Source: Hedera helix
Taxonomy: Eukaryota; Streptophyta; Magnoliopsida; Apiales; Araliaceae
Assembly: GCA_947179155.2 (NCBI GenBank)
Contig: OX359265.1
Location: 60,173,754-60,237,753, forward strand
DNA: 64,000 nt
Direction: 5' to 3'
Translations under genes and position numbers: made by a program
Shown: positions 12,157 through 25,300 of the stretch, one piece after another
Position numbering within the stretch: the first letter of the stretch is position 1
How the letters are laid out: each line of letters opens with the position of its first letter
The notes under the pieces: model-generated
What the model was told of the DNA's origin: nothing
The model's database searches: none
The model's input: the letters and a program-made list of their open reading frames with translations, nothing else

Positions 12157-12290
12157 TTTGGGAGAAAGTGGAGGCAGAGGGATAGTAGGGAAAATGGAAC
12201 AGAAAAAGTGATTAATTTGTGGGAGATGTAAACAATAAGAAAAGGAGGCTAGGAGATGAGCTAACACACCAAACTTATATGCTGGTTTGC

Positions 12291-12297
12291 ATATATA
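12291..12297 (-). promoter_or_regulatory. TATA box of the ABCG10-like gene
   Basis: On the minus strand the sequence is GTGTATATATGC, 135 nt upstream of the chosen start codon. This would put transcription start near 12262 and leave a leader of about 105 nt. Confidence 0.6.
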
Positions 12298-13763
12298 CAC
12301 TACACGCTAAGTGAAAGTTAGACAGCCAATATAGTAGAAGAATGGTATGCATATATTGGCTTTGATTTTGCAGTTAATTTGGCCTTTGGATTTGACTTGG
12401 GAATTTGGTTGCTGTTTCTTCTGGGAAGAAGTGAGGTTAGATTTGGTGGAGTTTGGAATTGGTTCAATGGAACAGAAGAGGAAATAGGGGCTTGCTTCTT
12501 GCAAAGAATTACTGGTGAGCTGCATGTTGACCATGCAGGGTTGATATTGGTTGCATCACCATCTCCCACCTTTCTAACTGACAGCTCTGTTTGAATATGC
12601 ATATATCTCATTATAATACTATACCCATATATGTCTCCTCTTTTCCATTTTTAGCTTCCGCTTCTACTTCTGATTCTAAGAAGTTGATTTTTATTTTTTA
12701 AAAGTTATTGACTAGTGTTTATTAAACTGGTTTTGATTCTCCAAATTTTTTTAATGAGCATTTGAAAAATAATCTGATAAACTAAATTTTAATAACAAAA
12801 TATTAATTAATATATTTATTTATATATACATAAATAAATATGTTTAAAACATAAATATTATATTATATAGTTAATTATGTATAAATATATAATTATTTAT
12901 TGATATATATTATGTTTATTTATTTATATATATATAATACATATATTAACATATATAAAAATATAATATAAATATTATTACATTAATATAAATATTTATG
13001 CATATATTATATAATATATACTATATATAAATAATATAATTTTATTTTATTAAGAGTTGAGAAATTGATTTGAGAAACATCAAAATAGGTGATTCTAACT
13101 TTCAATTTTTTTATGCATTAAGATACTTGTACTTCTTCTAGCTTATGGTAACTTTTGGAACCAAAAGTAGGGGTGAAAATTTTTAAATTGACACGGCAAC
13201 CCAGGGCTAGTGAAAAGTATAAACAATTCTTGTGTTATAAATAAGTTAGTGACATTACACTCTTACTTGTTTGCACGACTATATATGCACTATTTTTACA
13301 TAATTTTTTTTATATAAAGGTGGGAACCACTTTATTTTTATGTGAAAAAAAATATTATATAAAAATATCAATTTTCTATATATATTAAGATGCTTGGAGT
13401 ATATATATTACTCTGGTTGGTTCATCTAAGAGCAAGACAAATTGCATGCAGAGAATTGCTCTCCTCCAGTATTCCTTATTCTTTCTTACTTGCAATTTTA
13501 ACTTTATATATTGATTGAAAATTCATAATTATAACATATTTAGACACATACAATTGAGATTACAAGTACGTGGGAATATAGATAAAATAGTTTGGAGGAG
13601 AACAACTCTCTTGTATGCATGGCATTATTAGATATAGTTATTTTAATTGTTTGTCTAGTATATACATATTGGTAAATATAAAAGAAAATGACACATATAT
13701 AAGAGAGATGTAAATACGTTATATTATTGTACGTAACTTGGATAAAAAACGATATATTCATAG

Positions 13764-13837
13764 AGTTTCGGACTCTCTGAGTGGTGTGGATTTTATTGGG
13801 AGTTCTGGACTCTTTGAGTGGTGTAGATTTCATTGGG
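13764..13837. repeat. 37-bp tandem duplication
   Basis: The copies 13764-13800 and 13801-13837 share GGACTCT(C/T)TGAGTGGTGT followed by GATTT..ATTGGG, with four or five substitutions. The duplication is therefore older than the 61-bp one at 9113. Confidence 0.75.
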
Positions 13838-14093
13838 AGTAACAACGTAAAAGCTGTGCTGTTGTATCTTGAAAGTGACATGTCAGTAACTTGCTACATC
13901 AGATTGAGCGTTGATTTTTTCACGATGACGTAAATCACTTTAAAAAAAGCGTTTTTACGTGTTTCAGCTTAACGCTACGCTATGTCGGCTACTTTGGTTG
14001 TATCATTCTGTATTATTTTGTTTGTGCATTTACTTATTTTAATTTACTTATTTTATTCCTAATATTTTTATTTTAAAGGAACAATAATATATA

Positions 14094-14113
14094 TGTGTGT
14101 GTGTGTGTGTGTG
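14094..14113. repeat. (TG)n microsatellite
   Basis: About ten TG units follow ATATAT. No coding context. Confidence 0.85.
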
Positions 14114-14210
14114 ATCCATAGCAAATATTTCTTATGAATTAAAAATGAGCACACATCATCTATATCATTAAAAACAAGAAGTAACGGTCAGAATTAAATC
14201 GAGTTTGTTA

Positions 14211-14474
14211 TTATTAATAGCAGGCGTTTAATTTTTTTTATAACGTACATTATTAATAGTAGCAGACGTCGATCAAAAAATCAAATTTTAAATATTAAAT
14301 CAGAAAACTCAACATAATTAGGAAACCTACTTACCTATAGGATATGATTTATTTTTTAGGGTTTAAGGTTTAGTTTTTAGGGTCATTTATTGAGTTTTCT
14401 GATATAGTAATATTTAGAGTTTGATATTTTGATTGACGTCTTAAAAAATTTTAAATATCCGCTACTCATAATAG
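14211..14474. mobile_element. Degenerate inverted-repeat element, MITE-like
   Basis: The arm 14211-14312 pairs with 14390-14474. The best part is GACGTCGATCAAAAAATCAA against the complement of TTGATATTTTGATTGACGTC, and the outer tips TATTAATAGCAGGCG and CGCTACTCATAATA also pair. The spacer is about 78 bp. No clear target duplication is visible, so the superfamily is not assigned. Confidence 0.5.
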
Positions 14475-15231
14475 TGGACATAGGGGACGTCGATTTTCAT
14501 ATTTTAATCATAATCATTCTTTTTAATTTTTAATAATATAAATAATGTATGTTGTATAAGTACTCGTATGCATTTGACAAGAGACAAACATGAAACAAAA
14601 GCCTATCAGTGAAGTGTCTTCATAGGGCACTCCATCGCCTTAGATAAAAAATCATAAATCATAGTCAATTAGAAAGTCCTCCATGAAAACCGACATGCAT
14701 GAGTGTGTGAGATGCACAATATTATTTTATTTGCAACTTAATTAGATATACAAATTTATTTATTTAAGACACTTTACGAAATATAAAAAACAATGCGAAA
14801 ATGTATTTATTTGATTTTAGCAAATTAAAAGGTATTACTACTTTATCATATTGGCTACTTTCTAAATTACTAACAATTTATATATTACTTTTGGATTGTA
14901 ATATTTAGGTATTATATATTACTTTCTATATTACTAGTTTCATATTGGTTAACTTATAAGTTACTATAAATTTAAATATTACTTTCTAAAAGGTATTACT
15001 AATTTATCATATTGAATTTTACATATTTGACCCAGGCTGAAAGAGATTGAGCCATCTCAATTATGAGAAACTGGCATTTTTATGACTCTAGTAATCAGTT
15101 GACACTTGCAATAATTAGCTGCATGCGGAGTACTATTTAAAGTTTAATGTCAATCCGCCACTCTAAGGAAGATTAAGGATTAAAGAAGTAAAGTCTCTTC
15201 CTACTCCTAAATGCATTAGTGGAAACATTGT

Positions 15232-15233
<2 letters not shown>

Positions 15234-15261
<28 letters not shown>
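15234..15261. repeat. (TA)n microsatellite
   Basis: About 13 TA units with no interruption. Confidence 0.9.
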
Positions 15262-15266
<5 letters not shown>

Positions 15267-16052
15267 TCAATAAGATTATGGAAAACTTTTTTTTGACAAT
15301 ATAACATCTCATTTAAACAAATATTATTCACAAAATAAGTCAATAATTCAAAAATAAAAATACTTCTACCTATCTCACAATGCCCCGTCCTGATATGAGA
15401 AGTATTTGTAATCCACACGGTGACTGGCATCACTTCTCGACATATGCAGCATGATAGTACAATAGGAAGCAAGGAGGGCCTCAAATTTTAAAGATACGAT
15501 GTTAAGAATTACCTTCTCTTTTTCAATATAAAATATCAATGAAAACGATCGCTTACATTAATTCAGATACAACACAGAGAACAAACCAAGATCATAATAC
15601 ACTTGTATCCTGCCTCAAAATGACTTTGATCAAAATAGCAGTGAAAGTTGTTTCATAAGGACCTTTCATCTTCGCTGGCAAACCTCAAACTCCATCCCGA
15701 CTACTGACTTTGGCATCAAGATGAGGTCATAAAGCTGAAATCTTGACTTCCACAGCTATCTGAACAATAAATAAGAAATTAATAACAAATAAGTAAATGG
15801 AAAACTGGGGCTGAGGAAATAGTAAAATGCCTGTTTGACTAACAAGAAAATGTGGGAGAAGAAAATGAAACCTTGGATTTTATATCAAACTGAAATTAAA
15901 GTGGCTCCAATAAGACTAAATTTATTTATGCAACCAAACAGATCATGCATAATGATGTGAATAATCCGAATAATCCGATTAAGAAAATAATGCTCACCTT
16001 GCTCTCCGTTCATCTTATGTTGCGGGTTGCTGCAAATCATGGTTGATTAAGC

Positions 16053-19000
16053 TCACTCTATTGATCTCTCACTGGATAGACAAACAGAAGATGGAATTGT
16101 CAGAGCTCTTTTGTTCTTCACAGCTTGAATCTGATCTGCAAGTGAAACTTCTTTTTGCATTTGATCTCTCTTAATCAACTCTAAATCAAATCTCTCCCAA
16201 GCTCGATGATCTTGATTGCTGACTTGACCATTTGGAGATTTTTTCCTGTGAATCTACAGACAAGCAAGAGGTAGCACATCAGAAAAGTAGACTGCTAACA
16301 AAAACTGCATAGATAATACTTCATCTGGTGAGAATATGTTTCGAACAAAGAATGATCAAGATATATTTAACAGTATCTGTTTTTGGAAAATGCTGACCAT
16401 TTGTGGAGTAAACTTGAACAACAGATTATTAAATTAATATTTTACAGTATGCATCATAGAATCAACATTTCTTTAAGACTATATCATTCACTTCACAAGG
16501 AAAATAGTCACTTCAAGAGGATGATATAGATCTATAATAGTAGTCTCAAAAAGAACCCTGGTAAAAGCATCTTCCCACACAAACCACCCAATAATTTCTA
16601 AAATTTTCCGCATCATCTTATTTGTTGGATTTTTTTAACATTTAATTAACTAATAACTAACAGTTTAGCAGGGAATCATACATTAAAGACTTAATCTTTC
16701 CTCAAAAATTAACAAAAGGGCTCCTCAAAAACAATTCGGCAACCCATAATAAAGTACAACTACTTCATAAGACACGATAAATAGTTGATAAAAATTTGCA
16801 TTCATGGTGACAGATAGATATTAGTTTTACGTAGATAATAATGGGTATTTACCTTTGCTAATCTTTCCTTGAGTTTTAATTCTTGAGCAACAGTTAACTC
16901 TTCTATCTCTTCCTTTGACTTCTTGTGCGTCTTTTTCTTTAGTTCACCCTTTACTTCTGCCTTCTCCACCCGCTCCATTCTCTTTTCCGCAAGCCACACC
17001 AACTTCTCTGCTTTTGCTTGTGCTGCTCTCTGACCTCGTATCCGCGCCATTTCCTTTGCCTTTGCCTTGTCTATGGTCCACTGACGCTGTTGGAAAGCTA
17101 TCTCACTTTTCATCTTCTCATAGCTATCCCAGTCTAGTTCTTGTTGGTCACTTCCACCAATCTTAGCAGCTTTTGCAATACCTGAAGCCCATGATAGCAA
17201 GAACTTCTCCCCTGACCTTTTCCACTTTAACCGCTCTGCCCATAACTGTCTGAGGGATGTGCATATTCTTGCTTTTGTCTGGTTGCTGCAAGAGAGAATT
17301 AGGCGTTAATTGCCAAACCTCTTATTGCATGCTAGTTTTGAAATTGGTGACATAACTCTTCATAATATACTTGAATATACCAATATGCAGTTGGATGAAT
17401 AAAAAATGGTAAACCTTCAGGAGTCAAGCTCAAGGAAGATTTCGATTACATTAAAGCTCCCACCCATAATCATGAGACTAATTAAATTGGACAACACTTC
17501 GAGAGAAAAGTTAAAAGACACACCAATTTAACGGATATATGGATATTTTGTAAGATATATGGATTGGAATATTGTCAATTCCTTATGATGAATAATGAGA
17601 ACAGCAAATACCTATGAGCTCGGGGGCATTCAGACATCTTCTTTCTAACCTGTAAGATTTAGGAAAGAAATGAAGAAGGAGATATATTAGATAACAACAA
17701 AACATAATAACAGATAGTGATAATGCTTGAATTGTGCAATAATTATAATAAGACATGCATAATGAAGGGATGGGAAGCTCAAAACAAGTCTTTTGCTGTA
17801 ATATCTTTTACTAAGACAACCTAATCAAGCTCGAACGAACAAAGATTGTGAAGAAACATAAGTAACTGAACGTCCATAATGCAATTTAATTATGCAAAAT
17901 AATCAGGAGAAAAAACTGGCAGATTCTTACATGACTTCACCTTCGGGTCTCTCAAGGCTTCTTTTGTTCTCTCTCTGATCCGCTCACGAGTCTCTGCACA
18001 TGGTGAATCCATAATCACCCAACTGTATGCAGGCACAGCCAATATTATATGGATTCCTTAAATTGTATTACCTGCACTATGTTTCCTGCCTTTATTCCAC
18101 GGGACTCTCCCTTTGTTTGCTACCCCAATCTTTCTTCTTCTTGTGCTTTCCTTATTATCCTCACAGCCAAAGTTACTTATGGAATTTGAATGACAATCTA
18201 ACAGAATCTCTTCAGTTGAAATTTGCTCCTCCAACGAATTCCCATTAAATTTTTGTTCAAAAGTTTCTGTGACATGACATGCATCCCACGAATTGGAGCT
18301 AGTAGGCAATGCTCTATAAGAGTGTCTTTCCATGAAGGTTCTAACAGACCTTAACGAAAAAGACATTTTCTTTCCAAGAGATATTCGGACATTTAATTGT
18401 GGTTTGTTTGGTTCAAATAGTAAGCATTCCAGCACATAACCAATTTTTGGCAAACGAAATGTATTAGGCAAGCTGCTGATAGGCGCACATGGAACAGACA
18501 ATCCCCTGAAAAAAGTTCAAATAAGGAATGAGAATAACATATGCTACAGAAAATGCAATTACCCTGATGTTAAAATCAATAAAACCACTCATCCTTTATC
18601 TCATTTCCTTTCAACTACACTACTACAGGTCATGCATCTCCACAATTAAAAAATTACGGAATTTATACATAAAGTGAATTGTATATTAGCATACATTGGA
18701 AATTCAAAAAAAAAAACCTTGTGGAATCAAGAGCATTATAAATTTTAATATAAAGTGCATTGAGGAAAGTACTAATCATGGACACCACACCAATAAGATT
18801 TCCATTATTGTTATACTTGTACTCAAAGATTCTTTGCCTAGCAATCTAAAATTCTAAATGCAAGATGCATCTCGGTAAAAGAAGTTTAACTAATGAAATA
18901 TTAGTACACTTTAGTCCAACTTACAAGAGTGAGCATACTAAAGGGATAAGAAGGGTCTATTGCGAAAGCAACATTTCTTTTTGCCAGTTTGATTTCGTAC

Positions 19001-19222
19001 TGGAAACAACCCCATTTTCCACATCAAAGTTAAAGAACCAATGGCCTAGCTAACTCAAATAGTTTTTGTATTAACCATTGGAGTCTTTAAATATAAAATT
19101 ATTGAACAGAATCCGAATCGAATTTCACCCTTATAAATAATATTATATACATATGAGTACACCCACAAAAACACCCAGTTACATATAGAGAGAGAATATG
19201 CTTACAGGTCGCAAAAGAGCAT
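16053..19222 (-). CDS. NUMOD3-motif coiled-coil protein, function unknown
   Basis: The exons on the minus strand are 19222-19206, 18505-18072, 17993-17941, 17649-17612, 17285-16853 and 16253-16053. All are GT-AG and in phase, giving 391 aa ending ERSIE. The 17-nt first exon encodes MLFCD plus part of the next codon. At about 136-155 the segment ANKGRVPWNKGRKHSAETRE is a NUMOD3 motif, the DNA-binding module first named in homing endonucleases. It is followed by RERTKEALRDPKVRKKMSEC and a charged, Ala/Lys/Glu-rich helical region (about 225-330, with KAKEMARIRGQRAAQAKAEK), probably coiled coil. No nuclease catalytic motif is visible. Conserved plant proteins of this build are poorly characterised; nuclear location is an inference from the basic composition. 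A 3'-UTR intron, about 15760-15998, seems likely (AGCAAG|GTGAGC). Confidence 0.85.
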
Positions 19223-20330
19223 TTCAAATAATACGGAGAAATAAGGGTTTCGACACCCACTTCACTTCTGGGTCTCTACCGATGACTGCAAGTATATGGG
19301 TCTGTGTGACGTATATGCACCAGACGTTGGTGATGGCTTGAGACTGAACGAGTGCACTCTCGCAGTGGGAACATGAATCACTAGGGAATTGGGATAAAGG
19401 TATTTGTGGATCTATATGGTCCGGGTCCGGGTCGGTAAATAAATATTATTGTTATATTATTGTGGATACTCTATTGCTAATGCTATTTTTATTTCGACGT
19501 AATCAAGTACAATAAATGTTACTTTTAATACGTAAGATATGCCATACAGTGCCGACAATTAAAATATAAATATCAGCAATAATTATTGGGATGATTTAAA
19601 CATGATGATCGTATCTCTTCTCAAATGTTCGTATGTAATTTTAATTTTTAATAAGTTTAAACTTGGCAAGTATATATAGGAAAACCTTATTTTAATTGTG
19701 AACTTAATAAAATTAAATATACAAAATTGTAAGTAATGTTTGTAAAATTAATTTGATTTCAATATTAATTGCGTTCTCATATTTAAAATTTAATTATTTA
19801 TCTTAAAAGTATATACACACAATAATCTTTGTAAAGCATATATAGAATTTTTAAAACTTTTATATTTAGTTTATTGTTGTAAAATAGTGATATTTTTTTT
19901 TCTATTTGTTTCGTTTGGACGATCAAATTATTCTTTGTATGTTCTAAAAAAGAAATATTTATTTAAGATCATGGACTAAATAATTGTTTAAAAATCATGG
20001 AACAGTAGTTTACAATAACTAATTGCAAAATAATTATTATATGAATTTTAAATTTTTTATCTTAAATAATGTGATATTAAATAAGACTTACATATTATTT
20101 TTTATTATATTAAAATATTTAAAAGGTAATATTTAAACGTTTCAACCATACCTCGTTATGCAATACTAAGTCATAAAATACCACCATAGAAAAAAAATAT
20201 TTTTAGTTGGTCTAATAAGTTGTCCAAAATAATTCAACTCTTGTACTCGTATGTTTAAATATTTCAACATATTTGTTCATAAATTAATCCTACTAAAAAG
20301 TATAAAAAAAAAAAAACTGTTCCAAGAAGT
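19223..20330. other. Promoter side of the NUMOD3 gene and AT-rich intergenic DNA
   Basis: The leader and promoter of the NUMOD3 gene should lie within 19223-19450, where base composition is more balanced. Beyond that is A/T-rich DNA without recognisable genes. Confidence 0.5.
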
Positions 20331-20476
20331 CCAAATCTTTATGGATATGGCATGCATCCAAATCGACTCGATATCTCTGGACAACGCTCAACTCATCATT
20401 ATTTTGATAATAGAATCAAACCAACCTGACCCAAGATATCTCGGGTCGATTTGAGCGTCGTATCCACAAAGATTTG
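20331..20476. repeat. Foldback with about 50-bp arms and 46-bp loop
   Basis: The left arm, 20331-20380 (CCAAATCTTTATGGATA...AAATCGACTCGATATCT), pairs with 20427-20476 (AGATATCTCGGGTCGATTTG...TATCCACAAAGATTTG). The pairing is broken by a 4-nt length difference and a few mismatches. No TA or other clean target duplication is seen. It is either a small MITE or a MIRNA-like hairpin. Confidence 0.65.
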
Positions 20477-21329
20477 TTCGATTGTGTTGGTAGGTACAAA
20501 TGATCACTCTCTCCTCGCCTTCCACGTAAGGTTAGGGTTTGTTGTAAAAGGGAGGTAATCTCAGTACAATTCTAATTACTTTCCATGTTGACATTTCCAT
20601 TCATTAATTTGTCGTCATAATTTATACGATGTTTGTGAATAAAAATAAAATTGCAGATGATTGTGACATAGATGAATCCTTTGGTGTTAGCAAATTTACT
20701 TGAATTCCTCTTACCTTTATACAAGATGCCACTAGGTAGTTTAAATGTCAGCTTTAGTTTTTGGTTTCGGGAGATGGAAGTTACTCATTTTTAATAATAA
20801 CGGTCAATTTATTTTTTTAGAAAATGCCCGTCTTCTGTGTTCTTTCTTTTCTTATTTATCAGGTTGGTAGCATGACAACTAACTTTGCTTTTTGATAACG
20901 TGTCAATGATTAAAGTATGCCCACATAGTTTCTTCAATACTTAGATAATTTTGTATCATCAGATGCTAATGGTTTGTGGTTGAAGGGTGTTGCATCCACT
21001 CCAGCAGAACTGGTCAAATGTAAAGAAGGGTAAACTTTGACATGCTCTATTCGGATTGTTTTTGAATTAATTTGCCTTCGTTGCCATGATATTCTTGTTT
21101 AATTTGGCTAACTTGTTTAGTTGTTTATTCTTCCTAGTGTGGCACTTGTTACGTAAAATGTAACTCAAGTGCTAGATAGAACTTTAAGCTGTATGATACC
21201 CAACCTAACCTGAGTCTTAATAAACAAACTTGGCGACCGAGATGGATGTTTATAAACATGTTTCAATGTGGGATTGGGGTGTTACAAAATCTCCCACTTA
21301 TGGAAGATTGGGGAATTACAAACTTCCTC
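20477..21329. other. Repeat-like DNA, left flank of the LTR insertion
   Basis: Composition is moderate. A short frame SDANGLWLKGVASTP near 20960 looks protein-like but is isolated, so I do not call a gene. From about 21140 the text (GGGATTGGGGTGTTACAAAA, ACTTATGGAAGATTGGGG) reads like an older dispersed repeat that resumes at 25206 after the LTR. Confidence 0.4.
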
Positions 21330-24300
21330 TGTAATGTCCTAGAATTTTCACGTCTTTATTAATTAAATTATTAATTTAATTTCCAACGAGTTAGTTTTAC
21401 GAGATTATTTAAATCTTTTTATGTGATTAATTAATTATGTGATTAAATAATTATGTAATTAATTACTAAAATTAATTAAAGGGGGTCACTAATATGTTAT
21501 TAAATTAGTGAACAAACCCTAAAGTTTTAATATCAAAATAATTGATAAGTTTCCTATTAATTAAATATTCAATTAAATTGAATATAATGAGTGAATTAAA
21601 TATAAGAAATTAATTAATATGATTATTAATTAATGTAAATAATGTGAAATATTAATAATAATATTTATTAGTCCATTTAGTAATTTAATACTTATGGGTT
21701 AGAATATTTAATTATTTATTCAATATAATTATTTATTTAATCATGGATTGAATAATTAATGTGTAAATTATTAAATTAGCCCAACATGGGTCAATTAGTA
21801 GCCCAAGTGGAGAATAATAAAATTTGACAAATTAGTAGCCCAAACAATTTAATAGAAGCCCAATTGGTATTTTAAATAAAACCCAATAATTGGCCCACTT
21901 GGAAAAACAATTATATAACTTATTAATTATTTAAAAGTGGAAAGTGACTCAATTTTGGGACATGAAGGAGTGCATCAGCCGAATCATGCTAGGAGAGGAG
22001 AGAGAAAAATTAATATTTTGTTTGTATTTTTTATTTTTCATTTATTTAATAAATGGTTGCTTGTTTTATTTTTCAAGTACATGAAACCATGCTTCTTTTC
22101 ACCTAACATGTTAGCTTGTGTAAGTATCTTTGCTATCTCATGATGGTAATTTTAAATGATATAGATTTTATATCTATTCAAATTGTAAGTATACTTACAA
22201 TTTAGGAATTGTGTTAGTCATTTCTCATCTTTTATTTTTCAAGCTAAAGAGAGAGCTAGAGAGCATTTGAGAGTGTGAGAAAAATATTTTGAGAGCAAAA
22301 TTATCAAGAGAAGAAGTTCTTGGTTTATGTCTTCAAGATTCACCACCTATTTTGGAAGAAAAAGGAGAATAGCCATTAAATCAAGGTAATAATTATTTTA
22401 AATGAAGTTTTGTTTTTAAATTAAATAAATCATCATGTTAGTATAAACATGTTAATATAGTTATTGATGTGTAGTTGTAATATTTATGTCATGCTTGAGT
22501 TTAATATGTTTGGTTTGTATTTTGGTATATTTTATATGCTAAAATATGTGTTTAATAGTGTGTAAACAAGTTTTGGAATTTATGTCCAAAAATATTTTTA
22601 TAAAACTTAGGTTTGATGTTCTAATATTATAGAACATTAAATCATGAGAAAAACAAAGTTTGAATCACTCAAAATGGAGTTATATACAAAAAGTTATGAT
22701 TTATGGTAATTTATGTGATGTAAAAATTTTTATAAAAAAAGAATGATATTAAATCATGAAAAATTAAATTTTCATGTTATAAATTGATATTAAGTTATTG
22801 GTAATTTTTTTGGACTTTTATTGAGGATTTAAAGCTTACTTGATGGTATAGTTTTTATTAAAGTGTGTATTTTCGGTCACTGTTCACACTCTGCTGGGAA
22901 GAAAAATAAAAACACTGGCCGCGCAATGCGCGCCACTGTTCACTGCCTGACCGCGGAGCCAAACGACGTCGTTTGGCATAAGAAAATAAATTACTCCGCG
23001 CATTCGCGCGGAAGCCAGCAGACGGGACTTCAAAACGGCATCGTTTTGGGGCTGTTCATTTTATTACGAGCGCCATGCGCGGAAGAAAATTTCGGGGAAA
23101 TTACAAGTTTGCCCCTCCGTGTTTTTTTTCCCAGCGAAATGACCATTTTGCCCTCGGATCAGTTTTCAACTTAATTACAGAAATACCATTCGGGTTAATT
23201 TTAATTAATTTAAATATTTGAAAATTAATTTAAAATTATAACAAAAATAATATTGTGGAGGATATTTTTCATTAAGTTTAATATTTAAATATTTTAAATA
23301 TTAATCTAGTTAGCTAAATCATGGTTAAGTTAAATAAATTTATTATTTATTTATTATTTTAAATGTTAATAATAAATAAAGGTGATAAATTAGCAATTAT
23401 TATTTAATTTCTATTAAATAATAATTAAAGAGATATAAAAATTTATAAATTAATTATTTATTATTTAAATATTATTAAATAATAAATAAGGATAATTAAG
23501 TAATTAATTATTATTTAATTAGCATTAAATAATGATTAATGGAAATTAAGTTATTAGAATAATAATTTATTATTTAATTTAAATAATAAATAAAGATGAA
23601 TTGATTATTATTTAACCTTAAATAATAATTAAAAATAATTAAATAGTTAATTGGCATTAAATAATAATTAAAGAGGATTAAAATTAGTAAACTATTATTT
23701 AATTTCCTTAAATTAAATAATAAGTGAGGTTAATTAATTAATTAATTATTAGTTGATTAATATTAAATTAAAGAAGGATAAAATTAAATCAATAATTATT
23801 TATTATTTAATTATTATTAAATAATAAGTAAGTACAATTAGTTATTATTTATTTTAAATAATAACTAGAGTTAATTAATTAATTCGTATTTAACCAAGAT
23901 TAAATAGTAATTAAATAGAGATTGAGTTAATACAATAAATTAAAATTAATTATGATTTAATTAAACAATTGTAATAAGTTGTTTAAGGGTTTAATAAATG
24001 TCCAACACTTAAGAAAAATATTTTCAACTTATTAAATTATTAACCTAATATGATTGAGGGTATATAAGGTTAATAATATTGTTTTGACTAATGTAATTTA
24101 TGTGTTAGTACTTATGTGATAAATAAGTTCATTAGTGAGCGTATAGTTATGCAAATACGCCGTACTAATTATTAGACCAACTTTATTAATGTTAGGTCTT
24201 TCAAAGCAAGTTAGTTAAAGCTAGACATTCATTGTAGCTGAGCAGACATGCAAGTTCTCTAACCCTACTAATTTATTGTTGAACAAGTTTCTATACTTGT

Positions 24301-25205
24301 ATATATTGTCAAAGCTTGAAGTGGTTTAATTATTTAAAATTATCCCACATCCATATTGTTTATAAAATCGCACTTAGTGCACTTGAAGCTTATTAGTTCT
24401 TGATTCATGAACTGTATTAAAAATGTCAAAAGCTAATAGTTCAGCTAGACATTACGCTTATAAATTCAATACTTGAATACTTTTAAAAGCTTATCCAAAT
24501 CATTGTTGGGTGCGAATTTCTTATATTAAGTCTGAGAATTGAACAACCCTAAATTAGGGGATTTTGTGTCGGGAAACCGACTTTGGGCGCCAGTAACTAA
24601 ATGTAATGCATATACAGCGGGTTGAATAGGCTGATCCCCTTGAAAACCAAACAACTCAAAGGGTCAGAGGAAACTCAATTATACCCTCGTTAGTTCAGGG
24701 TCCTTAGTGACCACTCAGCATTTTAAGATTCAAATCTTCTGTTTATTAAAATTTGAATCCTGTTTCATTCACAATTGTTATATCTATTGTTGAACCATTG
24801 ATGACATTTCCCATTCATTCATGATATATTAAATCTCTATGATTGTTGTAAACTTGCTGAGCAAACTAGTTGCTCATTCTTGCTATATCATGAACTATTT
24901 TCAGATATACCCGATTGCTCAAAGAAGGATAAGGGAAAAGGAAAAGCCAGAGCTTAAGTTAGCTTATGCATGCTAATTAGATCTTTAATTATGTATTTAC
25001 GGTTGTTAAACCTTTTGTAATTCCTTATGATAGGAACTGTTTTTATGTTAAGGTTGATAGACCCTGGTATTGTAACCTTTTGAAGGGAACCAATATGTAT
25101 TATTCCGCGATATTTAAATGCAATGTATGTATTTAATTGTTAGTAATGTGTTGAATAGTGAGAACCAAACTCGAGGTTATGGAACCCGGATTTGGGGTCG
25201 TCACA
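21330..25205 (+). mobile_element. Solo LTR of a large LTR retrotransposon, 3.88 kb
   Basis: The element begins TGTAATGTCCTAGAATTTTC and ends GGATTTGGGGTCGTCACA, so it has the TG...CA ends of an LTR. It is flanked by a perfect 5-bp direct repeat TCCTC (21325-21329 and 25206-25210), as integrase leaves. The beginning and end are not similar to each other, so it is not a complete element with short LTRs. I find no gag-pol reading frame, primer-binding site or polypurine tract. A very long LTR fits the Ty3/gypsy chromovirus (Tekay/Del-like) group, but the lineage is an inference. Most of it is A/T-rich with a GC-rich island at about 22900-23170. LTR-LTR recombination removed the interior. The strand follows the TGTAATGTCC start. 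Confidence 0.8.
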
Positions 25206-25300
25206 TCCTCACTTAAATTTCTGATGTCGAATTGATCAGACACGTCAGATAGGATAATACCACCAACCTTTGTGTCCCCACATCTGACAACCTGATTCAA

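Larger units (their letters stand above)
12535..16052. other. Intergenic, extremely AT-rich
   Basis: Between two minus-strand genes. The stretch 12700-13060 is almost pure A/T. It also contains the short tandem repeat, microsatellites and inverted-repeat element listed separately. The 113- and 103-codon minus frames here are low-complexity and unlike known proteins. The left end of the NUMOD3 gene's transcript probably reaches about 15540. Confidence 0.5.

Noticed and set aside
12157..12300. Upstream extension of the ABCG10 reading frame by 48 codons
   Set aside because: It overlaps the TATA box and is not like the family N-terminus; ATG 12156 fits better.
13540..13881. 113-codon minus-strand open frame
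   Set aside because: Low-complexity translation of A/T-rich DNA crossing a short tandem repeat.
14350..14385. Telomere-like TTTAGGG phrases
   Set aside because: Only two or three degenerate units inside an inverted-repeat element; not an interstitial telomere array.
21330..25205. Complete LTR retrotransposon with short terminal repeats
   Set aside because: The two ends are unrelated to each other and there is no coding interior; a solo LTR explains it better.
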